64,000 nt of DNA from Gnetum montanum (taxonomy: Eukaryota > Streptophyta > Gnetopsida > Gnetales > Gnetaceae): NCBI GenBank assembly GCA_015680685.1, contig MNCI01005010.1, forward strand, positions 400,428-464,427. Direction: 5' to 3'. Positions 45,795-56,844 of the stretch are shown piece after piece (the first letter of the stretch is position 1; the number at the start of each line of letters is the position of its first letter). A model generated the notes under the pieces. The model ran no database searches. It had not been told where the DNA came from and saw only the letters and a program-made list of their open reading frames with translations. The position numbers and the translations under genes were made by a program.

Positions 45795-46240
45795 TTATAC
45801 ATCCTTGATCTTTCCTACCTTTTGTAGTAGGCATTCCCATTTCTTATGTTCCGACTCTCGACATTTGAAGCACTGAATCTTGGATGAGTTTTTTCCTTGA
45901 CCCTTAGCTTGTTTACCTTGGTCCTTCTTAGCTTTGTCCTTTTCATTGTCCTTTTCATGCTTCTTATCATGATTTTCCTTCTTGTATTTAGATTTAAACT
46001 TGGGTCCCTTTCTAGATTTGAATACCTTATCCTTTTCCTTTGAAGTTTGTTTGCTCCTATTTCCAAATCCACTGAGTTTCTTCTTTACATTGAATACCAA
46101 ATTATAAGCCTCATCAAGGTTTTAAGGCTCATAAAATGACAACTCTTGCTAGTAAGTCACCTTGAGATGCCCCCGAAAATTTTAAAGCCTATCCATACTC
46201 CTTCCAATTTTACATTAGTGTTGGCACATTCGTCCATTTC
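45795..46240 (-). pseudogene. Element G gag, C-terminal part with zinc knuckle
   Basis: Minus strand: HEMDECANTNVKLEGVWIG, a frame change, GHLKVTY, ELSFYEP, NLDEAYNLVFNVKKKLSGFG, a Lys/Glu-rich stretch, and the CCHC knuckle CFKCRESEHKKWEC at 45880. The last 101 codons are open (46100-45795). The gag N-terminus is found at 49683-50392, on the other side of segment H. Confidence 0.85.
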
Positions 46241-46389
46241 ATGGAACAACAAGAGTAGATACTAGAAAAAGACAACTTGTAAAACAATGTATGGTTGAAA
46301 ATTTAAAAATAAACATGTGGCTTTAAGGTTATGGGTTTAAAAATTTTTAAAACGAAGGGAAGACTCTAACTGATGCAATTGATAAATCA

Positions 46390-46844
46390 TCATGGAAAGA
46401 ATACATTTGGACTTATGTGTCACCAGAATATGCCATGCTTTAGGAGGACAAGTTGCAGTCTTTCACACTTCCTCACCCGGTATTATCCATTGGAAACATA
46501 CTGCAAATTGAACTCATGGGAAGGGTTCAAGTTCAGGAATTTGATGGATTGTATTATATCTGCATATGCCATGTGCATGTTGTTGGGAGACCCATTTCAA
46601 CCTTGGACTTTGCTTCACTGAGAATCCAAGAAAGTATGTCTTAACAAATTCTGAAGAGCAACATCCTCTTGCGGATTTTGAGAATGCATCTTTCGTTGAC
46701 ATGGATGAAGATGCAGATAATTCTATCGAATAGGACATCCAAATCAGAGCTACGAGGATTCACAGAATGCTACGTCATATAACAATGGTAGATTTAAATT
46801 GTGATTATGAGTTGGAATTAGACAATGAAGATTTTATCCTTTAA
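46390..46844 (+). pseudogene. F-box protein (At4g00755-like) C-terminal fragment
   Basis: Plus-strand reading gives IWTYVSPEYAML, a stop, then LQSFTLPHPVLSIGNILQIE, LMGRVQVQEFDGLYYICICH, VHVVGRPISTLDF; after a frame change ADFENASFVDMDEDADNSIE and DYELELDNEDFIL to a stop at 46844. I recognise the VWTYxSPxxxM, LPxPVLCIGxxLQVELLGRV, QxxMDGLYYICxxHVxVVGRP pattern from plant F-box proteins of the At4g00755 type. The F-box itself is absent. Fragment of a gene, not functional; recognition is from memory, without alignment. Confidence 0.6.
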
Positions 46845-47119
46845 GTTCATACAAGATTCATTCAGCCTTGGTTATGTGAAGGTCGACATATTTGACCTGT
46901 TCCTATTATAAAATGTCATCAACAACATCATTATCCTCCTAGGATGTGAACTTAGAGTGGATACACCTTTCTTTTGTATAGTCTTCATTTTCTACATTTT
47001 TTATTTTATCAGGCTATTTCATACACCTGCCATGAAAGTGCTGAGTCACCTAGAAAATCTACACTACGGCCAGGAGTGAAGGTGAGGAGATAATCCTTTC
47101 TGCGTTTTTTCACTGAGAG

Positions 47120-47965
47120 ATGGCAAGCCAAAGCTCAAAATTTTTCTTCTTCTTTCCTTGGCCTATAGAAATCATGGCGGTCGCTCAGGTTTTCTTATTA
47201 TTGTGCGTGTTTCTTGTCTGGTCTAGGGTTTTGGTGGAAATGGAGGAGGATCTGGTAGTCGGTGAAGTTACGGATTCAGTGGAGAACGATGCAACAACAG
47301 CAGATGAGATTTTGGACGCTCGCAGTGTGTTCTTGCACGTGGACCTGCACTTCGAGTGGTTCAAGAAGAAGTTCGGCAAAGAGTACTCGAGCTCCGTGGA
47401 GCACGCGCGCAAGTTCACCATTTTCAGGAAGAACCTCCTCTGCGCCCTGGAGCACTAGAAGCTTAATTCGAGCGCTGTTCATGGCATCACGCAGTTTTCC
47501 GATTTGACCGAGTGGGAGTTCCAGGACCGCTACCTCGGACTCCGTGGTCAACTGTCGTTCCTCAAATCGGTCGGAAGCCAGGCGCCGCTTTTGCTGATGA
47601 ACGATATGCTGGAGAATTTCAACTAGCAAGACAAGGGCGTTGTTACATGCATTAAGAACCAAGGTTCATGTGGGTCTTGCTGGGCCTTCAGTGCTATCGG
47701 TGCTTTGGAAGGAGCGAATTTCCTGCGCACGGGGAAGCTTGTTAGCCTCAGCGAGCAGCAATTAGTTGACTGCGATCATGTGTGTGATGCTTCTAATAGC
47801 TGCGACGCCGGTTGCAACGGGGGCCTTATGACATCAGCCTGCGAATATATCCTCAAAGCTGGGGGATTGGAATCTGAAGAGGAGTATCCTTACGTAGGAA
47901 AAGATAGGAACATGATGGAAACCAACTGCTTTTCCAGAGAAAAATTCAGATTATTTGATTGAGAA
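47120..47965 (+). pseudogene. RD19-type papain-like cysteine protease, truncated
   Basis: One frame runs from 47120 to the stop at 47963 with only two internal stops. The likely start is ATG 47174, giving a signal peptide (MAVAQVFLLLCVFLVWSRVL); ATG 47120 is in the same frame. Next is the ERFNIN-type inhibitor prodomain (HFEWFKKKFGKEYSSSVEHA, KFTIFRKNL, HGITQFSDLTEWEF) and the mature enzyme: [20 protein letters not shown] with the catalytic Cys, [34 protein letters not shown] and [13 protein letters not shown]. The catalytic His and Asn regions are missing: homology ends about 47930. The stops are a CAG-to-TAG and a TGG-to-TAG change. No intron is visible inside it. A vacuolar/apoplastic protease in its intact form. 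Confidence 0.85.
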
Positions 47966-48149
47966 AACTGTAGAATCATTCACAACGACCAGGAATTTAA
48001 TGCGGCAAGCTGTAACCCTAGTTTCAGCACCTACAACACGTGAGCCCGATAGATATGATTAAATATATAAAGTTTTATGCAGTGATGCAAAGGGATTTGG
48101 TTTAAAATAAAATAGACATTTGGTTATTATCTCTTTTATTTTTATGTGG

Positions 48150-49480
48150 AAGTTGTAACTTCCTAGCCTTAACCCCATGATGTAGAACACTTGTCAATTG
48201 TAGCCTTTTTTATCTCTTTGGTGGTTAAAACCACCCAAAATTGTTGTAACTTACCTAACTTGTTGGGCAAGTAACATCCTAACTTGTTGGGTAAGTAATC
48301 TCCTAATTGGTTGGCCAAGTTATTTGGGAGAGAAGTTAGGTGAGATATTTTTGAATATGTAACTTCCCTACCTACATTTGAACCCTATAAAAAGGCTTCA
48401 GGGGTCAAGGAGAAAGGGGAGGATCTGGACATTGAAATACTTTTGGGAGGTCTCATACATCACAATTTGAAGACTACTAGTTAGCACTTGGGCTCTCACT
48501 TGGAGATACACTTGGGGTCTTGAGAAGAGCTTTGTAAAGAAATTGTGAACAATTGCTTGCAAGATGGCTTGCTAGAGTAAAGATTTCAGCCTCTTTGTCA
48601 TGGTCCTGTGAGTTATGCATTTCATTTTTTATTTTGTTTAAATTGTTTAGCTAGTGGTTTAGATAGTATCATCCTTGGCAAGTAATTCTGGGATTTTTAG
48701 ATTGCTCTTCTTGTTCTTGTTGCCAAATAGAAATTTCTATTAAAATTTTTCCATAGAAGTGCTTGTGTTTAAAAGCCTTAAGAGCATTTTAGTAGTAAAT
48801 TTCATTATTGTGCAACGTGTGGGAACTGCTATTGGGATTGTTGTAAGAGAGCCTCTGTTTGTAGTCACGCCGTTGAACAATTCAGTAGTCGAGAGGGTTC
48901 AGAAAATCTTTGGTATTTTGATGGGACCAGAATAGCTTCTTTTTATCTTTAAAGTGAATTCTCGTGGTATTTCAATCAGAAATTGTCAAGTCTTTTAAAG
49001 GTTCTGTTTGAATGCAATCGTTGACATCTATTATCTAGTCAAAATGGAGTCTCGTACGTGGTAGTTTACGCAGCAATTTTTGGTAGCATAATAGGATTGT
49101 CTTGAAGATATTGCTTGTTTGAGCCTTGGAAGTTTGAACAATTCGTAGATATTGAATTTGGGATAGCTTTATTGCGAAGTGTTTACTCGTGTCATTTTAC
49201 CTTGTTTAAATATTTGAGGTCTACACAAATCTGCTTTCTTTTCTTTTCTGCTTATTTCCATTGAATCTTGCTCTATTTCTAGTTTTCTTGTGGAACTATC
49301 TCTTTCTCTGGGGAAAATTAGGAGTAGATTGCGGAGTTGTGCTCAAATGTTTTTGCAAAATTTTATTTGTTACAAGTAGGTATTATAAGGACCGCGTAGA
49401 CTAGGCAGTTGAACAAAATAGGAAATTTTCAACAACTCACAGTACTTGGCAAAGTTGGCTGAATCTCTTTAAAGTAAGTC
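48150..49480 (+). promoter_or_regulatory. LTR- or promoter-like region inside segment H
   Basis: A TATA box in good context, CCCTATAAAAAGGCTTCAGG, lies at 48390-48410, with three 24-bp tandem units upstream. Sequence after it is T-rich with long untranslated-leader character and no ORF. This resembles a retrotransposon LTR or a captured promoter, but no second copy is in the window to prove an LTR. Confidence 0.35.
48254..48325 (+). repeat. Three 24-bp tandem units upstream of a TATA box
   Basis: CCTAACTTGTTGGGCAAGTA begins at 48254, 48278 and (as CCTAATTGGTTGGCCAAGTT) 48302; exact 24-bp period. Confidence 0.85.
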
Positions 49481-49682
49481 ATTTGTAGTTTACATGCAAC
49501 GCAATCGTTACATTTCTCACAACCGCACGCCGCAACAACACATACACATACTCACATTAACTACTGAGTTTATTTGGAGGTATCTGGGCCTTGGTGTTGC
49601 TAGAGACCAGCAGGCACCTAAATCCTGTTCGAGGACACTCATTGGCGGTCGCGTCCCAAACGGTCGCCAACAGTTAGCATAA
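49481..49682. other. Right end of segment H with small hairpin
   Basis: Richer in G and C than its neighbours. TTGGCG (49642-49647) and CGCCAA (49665-49670) can pair; CGGTCGC also occurs twice. The end reads CAGTTAGCAT. This is reminiscent of a Helitron 3' hairpin but the CTRR terminus is absent. Confidence 0.3.
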
Positions 49683-50392
49683 ATGAATAGATCACAAAAT
49701 TTAATGTAAAATTTCTTGACATCTTTATCTCCCTCCCTAAGGAATTTTAGCTTCATGATTGTCTCTTGTCTCTACCAAGATTTCCTAAATTTTCATTTCA
49801 ACCTATATTTCATTAAGGACCAACCCCTAATAGGTTTATCGTTTTGCCTCTCATAACCTTAGGATTCTTTTTTCCACCAAGTTAAGATCACACCTTCTAA
49901 TACAAATTTTGAATCAATAACTGTAATAGATTTGGTACCTCTTCCAACTTAAAATGATTGTTAAGTATCTTCAACCATCTTGCAAAATCATTAGTATCCT
50001 CTACACCATTGAAAATTTTCAACTCCACATATGGAAGTCATGTAGCATTTCTAAATGCTCTAGCCACTTTCACTTCATCTTTGTTATGAAGCTTTCCATG
50101 AGAAGAAGTTGACATTAAAGATTAACCTCTTGAAGCTTTGGCATGAGGATCTAGATTTCCTTCATTTGAAATCAAAGGCTAATGGATTCTCATACTTTCA
50201 TACCTATAACTCTTCCTCCTCATTGAATCTCCTTTTTCTAGGTTGAGAAACTTCTTCATCATAATTGGAAAAAATTTGAGCATTATCACTAAATGATTGA
50301 ATATAACTAGGACTTGCATTCTGATCTACCTTAGGATAGATCTTATTCAATCAATCAATTATCAACTGAAAGGAAAATTTCATACTCTCCAT
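49683..50392 (-). pseudogene. Element G gag, N-terminal part
   Basis: ATG at 50392: MESMKFSFQLIID, then KIYPKVDQNASPSYIQSFSD, VKVARAFRNAT, LPYVELKIFNGVEDTNDFAR, WLKILNNHFKLEEVP, and MKLKFLREGDKDVKKFYIKF up to the H insertion. The LPxxxLxxFxGxxDxxxxxxWLxxxexxF pattern is that of the Gypsy retrotransposon gag. The ATG lies about 90 bases from the primer site. Stops are present. Confidence 0.75.
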
Positions 50393-50482
50393 GTCTTAAT
50401 TTAGGTCTTGAATAGTTTTGCTTTTATGACTTATTTGAAAAATATAAAAATATATACAACTAAATTCCAACAATAAAAAACC

Positions 50483-50500
50483 TTATCACTTTGATACCAA
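50483..50500 (-). other. Element G primer-binding site
   Basis: Minus strand TTGGTATCAAAGTGATAA directly next to the right LTR; TGGTATCA is the initiator-Met tRNA complement. Confidence 0.8.
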
Positions 50501-51011
50501 TGGTTAGAGCAAGGTCACTCCAATTTTCTTTAATCCTTAAAACACATAGAATTCAAAAAAAGAAACAAGAAATGAAAATACAATTTAATTGCTAAAAAAT
50601 CCAAAATAAAAAAAAAACATCTATCTATAATTAAATCAAAAATATAATAATTACAAGGGAATTATAACCTATAACACATTCAATCCTCACACACTCAACA
50701 CTATTGCAAAGTATGAGACTTTACAATCACACAATGATTGACCTTAATGTAAGGTTCAATTAATCCATATCTTCCACAAATAGATCTACTATCAAATGCA
50801 CATACATAGAGTTATCACAAAGATTGCATACACTTAACCATCAAGACACATATTTATCTATCCTTTATTACAAGTACTTAGGATATTTTTGTTTGGCTTC
50901 TTTTTTTTTTAATTTTTTATATCTCATAGCAAATACACCTCTCCATCTTCCTAAACCTACAAATTAATCACCTATAGGGATGAGAAATATCTCAAAATAG
51001 GTGTTCATACA
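50501..51011 (-). repeat. Element G 5' LTR
   Basis: Begins TGGTTAGAGCAAGG next to the primer site and ends TTCATACA. Homologous over its length to 35504-36047. Confidence 0.75.
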
Positions 51012-52120
51012 CTAGTTTTACATCCAAGAACATAATTCCTAAATTTTTGCAATACAAAAACAATAGTCCTTAGCCCCTTTTTAGTGATGGTGTAATTCAA
51101 TTGAGGTTTCACATTGCTTTGGATAATACAATGGATATAATAGGATCTTTTCTCCTCATCTAACTACATCAAGAAATCATCTAATGCAAAGTTAGTAGCA
51201 TCTATCATTATATGAAAGGGTTGAGCCAAGTTAGAAATTTGCAATACTAAAGTTTGGATTAGCCATTCTTTCAAACATTGTAAGTCATTTTCACATTCCT
51301 TGTTCTATAGGAAGAAAACATATTTCTTTGTGAGCTCAAATACAGGTTTAGATATTGTAGAATGATCTTTAATGAATCTATGATAATATCCTATATGACC
51401 AAGGAAATATTGCATCTCTTTGACTATCATGGGGATTTGTGTCATGTTTTTGATTATGCAGATCTTATCAGGATCTACTTCAATTCCCCTCTTTAAACAT
51501 TTGTGGCAATTCTCGTAGTCTTCATCAACTAGCTTTTCTTCTAGTTAAGCTTTAAGTGTATCTAGAAGTAATGGTGTAGAGTAGATTAGAACCAGTTCAA
51601 ACCTTCTAAAATGTATTTTCATAAGTGAAAAAGTCATTCGTGAAAAATTTCTCGCTTTTACTAATGTAATCTTAGAATAGAAAAATCACTAACCATTGAA
51701 ATATAGCTAGTGCATTGCAAAGCACAAAGGGTATGCACTTGAAGGTAAAGCTTTCCCATGTATAGATGAAGGTGGGTTTTTCTTAATCTTTGAGCATGAT
51801 GTTAATTTAATTATAACTAAAGGACTTATCAAGAAAGTTTTAGTACTCTTAACTAGAGATGTTATCCAATACATGGTCCACAAATAGCAATGAAAATGAT
51901 CCTTAAAGATGATAATGCTTAGCAAATTATAGTTGACACAAAATCTCCATTCATTACCTCTCTTTAGTGCAACTACAATTGGACTAATCCACTCACTATT
52001 AGAAATGCATGAGATGAAAAAAAAAACTCATAAGAGATGGAAAATTTCATTTTTCATCATGTCTTGCATGTTAGGAGTAAGTCTTCATTGAACTGTCCAC
52101 TAGGCCCTGATTCTTAGATT
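51012..52120 (-). pseudogene. Element E reverse transcriptase and N-terminal RNase H
   Basis: Minus strand, with frame changes: QWRFCVNYNLLSIIIFKDHF (52000-51900), FFTNDFFTYENTF, VDEDYENCHKCLKRGIEVDP, FLGHIGYYHRFIKDHSTISK, MIDATNFALDDFL, LNYTITKKGLRTIVFVLQKF, RNYVLGCK. Reverse transcriptase YMDDF is here TNDF. RNase H stops at LGCK because G is inserted, and resumes on the left of G. All in the order of a Gypsy polymerase. Confidence 0.8.
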
Positions 52121-52600
52121 GATATATATGTGATGCCAATAGCTAGAGGAGGTAATTTCCATGAGTTATCATGGTACCAAGCAAAGATTTTTCTTCACTT
52201 TAAAATTTCCTTTTTAAGCTTGACCTTTCGAATAACTGTTAGAGTGGGACTAATGATAATAGGATGACCATTAGTCTAAAACAAATACTTCAAGCCTTCT
52301 AAAGGTACCTTGAGTTCTAGTAGTGGTGTAAGAATATTTTGGAATAAATCAAGAGTACTTTAAAATTTAGGATGATACTATACCACTATGGTAGCCTCCA
52401 CTATGATCTCTACTTTTGAATTGGATGATTCAGTATTGGATAATGTAAGAGAATTAATTGGTGTTTCAAGGAATTGATTCATAACTTCATGGACTAAATG
52501 TTCTTTAATGTAATTAATGTCTCTAATGATATAGATATTTTCTATGGTACAATAGTTACAATCATATTTGCCATGAGACTGGGAAGGATCACATGAAGTC
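52121..52600 (-). other. Element E protease-to-reverse transcriptase linker
   Basis: Minus-strand position corresponds to the linker seen in C at 59473-59850; I could not read specific motifs because of stops and frame changes. Confidence 0.4.
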
Positions 52601-53000
52601 TACTTATAGGGCATCTTTCAAGTTGCATATTTCCTACTTATTTTAAAATGAAGGCCTTGAAAGACTAACCTAAAATCAATGGTTCTTCACTAGGCCCTTT
52701 CCATGATGATAGAAAAGTTGTCTCCTCCTTTATTTTCTAGTTTTAACACCAAGAAATTTATAGTATACAATCATCATGCCAATGTTTTTATTATATCATT
52801 TACCTATTCCACAATGTATGTGTATGATTAGTCTGTTAATACCATCGAAATGTTAGTACACTTAAGAGAAGGAAGTCTCTAATCAAGGTACTATTGTAAT
52901 GAAATGATGTTGATACCTAAACCAGAGTCACAAAAAGCTATGCAATGACATTTCTTAGCAATTTAAATTTCCACAATGGGATAACTAGAATATGATTTCT
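52600..53000 (-). pseudogene. Element E aspartic protease
   Basis: Minus strand 52960-52620: CDSGLGINIISLQ retains the catalytic Asp-Ser-Gly, then INFLVLKLENKGGDNFSIIM and RLVFQGLHFKISRKYA, which follow FLVIQVNNAKGDFQIILEGA and IRDLSLEISKE of element A. Stops between them. Confidence 0.7.
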
Positions 53001-53972
53001 TTTCAAGCATATGACCTTCTTTTATTACTTGTGTGGATTTTTTTAGCATGGTAATATTCATGACACCACTACTATCAAGTGTCATCTTGTTAGATTTGCT
53101 AGACACTATTGAAAAACGTCTTTCAAAAGGGATGATTTATTTTGATAGTGTTTACTGAATGGTATCTAGACCTCCTTAATGTAAACTCATGTATTGCTTA
53201 TAGTGTTTTCCTCTCCAAAACATGAAGAGGATAGAGTGAATCTAGTCCCATGATGCTCATGTCTACATTTACAATAGAATTCTCTTCCATTGAACATAAA
53301 ATTTCCCTTTGCAACCAAATTAATAGGGATTTTGTAATATTTCCTAGTCACATACCTAGAAGTAAGACCAGCATAATAAGAAATATTCCAAAATTTGATT
53401 TGCCTTGTAGTTGACTAAGTATGACACCTTGAATGGGATTAATAAGTAGATGACATTGTTGTTATTCAGTAGCTTACAATGTAGGATTACTTGATGCAGG
53501 TAACTACTTTTGAGTTATCTATGAAAGTAAATATGTACCTATCTTGGCATCTTGAAATTAGGGATTGGAAAGAACTCCTATTTATTCCTACATCAAAGTA
53601 GGAATATTCCATTGAGCAGAACCCCAAGGATTTGGAATTTACCATTGCTAGTACTACTACATGAGTTATGGATATGCACCTCCTAGATAGTATGATGAGC
53701 TACAATATGAAGTCCTCCTATTTTGCTTCTTAATTAACTTGAAATTCAAAGGCATCCTAGCTCATCCCATTTCAGCAACTATATAAGTCATCATTGGGCA
53801 ACAATGTGAGTTATGAGAATCTATGAAATATTCATAGAGACCCTTATCATTAGAAGATAACAAAGCTTTTATTTGGATCTTCTTTGATTCTCTTAGAGTA
53901 TAAGAGCTTTCTCTTACCCTTACCATCATACTTATTTCAATGTTAATGTCATGTAATTACTTTTATTTTAGT
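53001..53972 (-). pseudogene. Element E gag, C-terminal part
   Basis: Minus strand: LLSSNDKGLYEYFIDSHNSH, CCPMMTYIVAEMG, ARMPLNFKLIKKQNRR and SSSYYLGGAYP, equivalent to the zinc-finger block (GHPKGCCPIISHLQESRxYALNPRL) and the Tyr/Pro/Gln-rich tail of A, B and C. Cut at 53972 by element C and continued at 63090. Confidence 0.7.
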
Positions 53973-54857
53973 TTATGAGTGGAAAATACCCCTATGCTCA
54001 GCCATATGAATCACTAAGCATCCCCATGCTATCTGGTCAAATTCCATCGATTCTATGTCCTTTGACACACTAGCCTCTAGGAAGTGAACTTGCCCTAATA
54101 GTCATTCATTGTCTTTCCAATTACACTTGTGATATGCAAAGGTATGATTAAGTGTAATTGAGGTATATAATTTTTATTATTTTTTATGTTTTACGTTTTG
54201 GATGCTTAAAATAAAGGATGAAATGAATGAAGTAATTTAATTTCTAATTTAACATAACTAACCAATGTCTAACTAATTCTAACATAAGCATCTAATCTAA
54301 CTTTCTATACATATCTTGAACACGTATAACACTTCTAGGTTACCAAACAATTAAGCGTTATTAGGATTACAAAGCATCATGTGCATGCTAGAAGTGGTCA
54401 TAGTTATGTGCTTAATTAATTGTTATTTAATCTGCTAAATTTAGTTTAATTACTTAAAGCATTAAATAAATTTGTTGAAAACATTGAATCCATAAAGAAA
54501 ATATTTAATTTAGCCAAAGTGCTACAAGGTTTATCAAAAAGCTTATCTTTATTGCTGCACATACTACCATGCTCAGGTACAATAATGTTTGAACAAAGAT
54601 CTGTACACTCAATGACTTCTGCTACGGGAACTTGAGAAAATATTCTAACTCTAGGGAAGAAAAATTATAAGAGCTCTACTATGCTATGACTAATATGACT
54701 CAAAACCATGCAGCCAAGTGTTATATTTATAGACCAGCACATACTCCATGATATCAGATATCCAACATTGCTTCTAGGTCCTTGATATCAGGTATTTGAT
54801 ATCAAGGCTTCCATATTTAGTATTCAATATTAGAGCTAGATAAAATACACTTCATCA
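53973..54857 (-). repeat. Element C 3' LTR
   Basis: 885 bp; starts TTATGAGT (TG changed to TT) and ends TTCATCA. TATA box at 54725-54731 (minus); four exact GATATC upstream of it in element direction (54750-54810). Minus strand adjacent to it: CATGGGGGTA, the polypurine tract. Confidence 0.85.
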
Positions 54858-56844
54858 TACCCCCATGATTGAATGAAAACTTGTCCTTGAGTGAAAAAAA
54901 GGATTAACAAGTCCTTGACAAAATATTCAGAAGGTATGTGATTATTAACTAATATGCAAATTGAATTAAATGAAATAGAAAAATTCTATGTGCATAAGTA
55001 TATGGATTTACAATATTTTACAAAATTGGATGCTCATGACAATGGAATTAAACACCCTAGCCAAAACTAATATCCAACTCCTTTGATAGCTAAAGAACGA
55101 GGGAGAAGATTCAATGATTAGGAAGGGGCCTCTTCGCATGGTGTTGTTGCTTATTCCTTGGTAAAGATGGTCCCACCTCTAGTCCACACTTCCCACTACA
55201 ATCCCAATAGAATCATGGATTAGTATGCAATGTGCAACTTATAGCTTTTAGGTATCTTGTTCCATTAGCAGTTAGACTCGATTATGTTGTGATTATAGTG
55301 AATTGGTTCTTTTAATAGCATTTAGCCGAAAGACTAAAAAATGGGATGAAATTAATTAGTCCTTTCTTAAATTTTGAAAAGCCTAAATATGATGAAATAC
55401 TTGAAGAGGGTTAAAGAATTGACAATAAAAAAGATAGGATTTCACTAAAAAACATTGTAAAGATGTGTACAATTGGATGTTATCGATGACACATGCAAAA
55501 GGAGTTGATTGTGAGAATGTCTAAGGATAAAGAACTTAACTAATCCAACCAAAGGGTATGCAAGTGGGTCCTCCCTAAAGTAAGCACATGTCCTTGTTGC
55601 CCTTATATATCCTCAAACCAAGGAGTCCATAGGTCCCATGGGTGATTCATGCTTACAAAAAGTTAAGTATGAAAACTTAGAAGAAACTACCTAAGAATTT
55701 TGACACATCAAACCAAGACATCGAATAAGCACATGAAGACTAGTAATGAGGTGAGCCATGGAATGCATAGATGGATAAGAGAGAGAAAGTGGAATGGACT
55801 TTCTGATTAAGATCACATGAAGTCCCTCATGAATTTTATGGTTAAATGACTTCATAAAATTTTTCCTTAGTCCAAACAAAAACCAACCATTTCAGTGATT
55901 TTTCATCACCACTCTAAGACCAATCCATCCTACCTTGAGACACAAGAGTGCTCCCATAGAACAACCATCATTCCTTATTTAAGAAGAAATGAGAAGTAAG
56001 AAGTGAGAAAGGGCCTTAGTTAGAGGGGACCTTCAAGCATCAATAACATGTCTTTCTAGTTTCATAACCAATGCTTGTAGCTCATTTATTTTTTCTAAGG
56101 TTTGTGCTTTGAATTTCCATCATTTTTTTTACATTGAATTTTTGGATGGGAATGACACCATGCAAAGACTTATTTAACTTCCTATTATTGGTCAACATAG
56201 AATGGTAAAAAATCCATGAAAACACTAATCCATCCATGTAAGTACAAGAGTACAAAGAGTATTATGTCCCCTTGAAGTCACACCCTATTTAAACCTTTGA
56301 ATCCTTTCCAATTCTAGAAACTACCAAGGTCACAAGTTCATTAAAGTTTTATTAATGAAAAGGGACCTCACACTTCCAGAATCAGAAACACCATAGAGCT
56401 TGTGGATAGGTGGATGACATGGACTCACTACCTATTACATGAAAAAGAAACTATGTTTTAGTTATCAGTAACAAAATTCAAAGCTAAATCCAGAAACTAA
56501 CAATCAAATACTTGAATAGCACATGCCCACATCAAGCAAACCGCACTATACCTAGTTGGTAATAAGGTATGTTATTATTAGAACATAATAAGAAAATCAC
56601 ACGAAAATAAATAAAAATATAAAATAAATTATAAAATATTCAAGAAAAATAAAATGTACTAATGATATTGTCAAATAAACATTAGAAAAAATTAATAAAG
56701 TAAATACAAAAAGGTTTAAGATAAAGAATGCGTAAAACAAAAAGTTGTAAAAATAACAAGGTGAAAAACAAAAACATGTAAAAAAAGGATGAAATACTAA
56801 GGAGCTACTTATATGATTAGCATGGATGGTCATCTCCCCCATGA
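54858..56844 (-). other. Element C 3' non-coding region
   Basis: Homologous to the same regions in A and B; no coding motif. Small ORFs at 55691-55879 and 56597-56842 are low-complexity. Confidence 0.75.

Larger units (their letters stand above)
46246..49682 (+). mobile_element. Segment H inserted in the gag of G, carrying host-gene fragments
   Basis: The gag of G is contiguous in sense on either side (KKFYIKFCDLF to the right, HEMDECANTN to the left). The 3.4-kb insert carries, on the plus strand, an F-box protein fragment, a truncated cysteine protease and an LTR- or promoter-like region with a TATA box. Possible 5-bp flanks are ATGGA (46241-46245) and ATGAA (49683-49687), one transition apart. 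No terminal inverted repeats were found and there is no Helitron CTRR end, so the carrier type is unknown. Boundaries are good to about 20 bases. Confidence 0.6.
35504..51011 (-). mobile_element. Chromovirus-like Gypsy element G, split by F and H
   Basis: LTR-like repeats at 35504-36047 and 50501-51011 enclose a minus-strand gag, protease, reverse transcriptase, RNase H and integrase. A tRNA-Met-type primer site lies inside the right LTR. Removing nested F (6.3 kb) and H (3.4 kb) leaves roughly 5.8 kb, normal for this class. G sits inside the RNase H of element E. Target duplication is unclear (ATTTT against GTTTT is possible). Confidence 0.8.

Noticed and set aside
47185-47662. Minus-strand ORFs of 78 and 128 codons
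   Set aside because: Antisense shadows of the cysteine-protease fragment.
49642-49682. Helitron 3' terminus for segment H
   Set aside because: A small hairpin is present, but the CTRR end and the AT insertion context are not.
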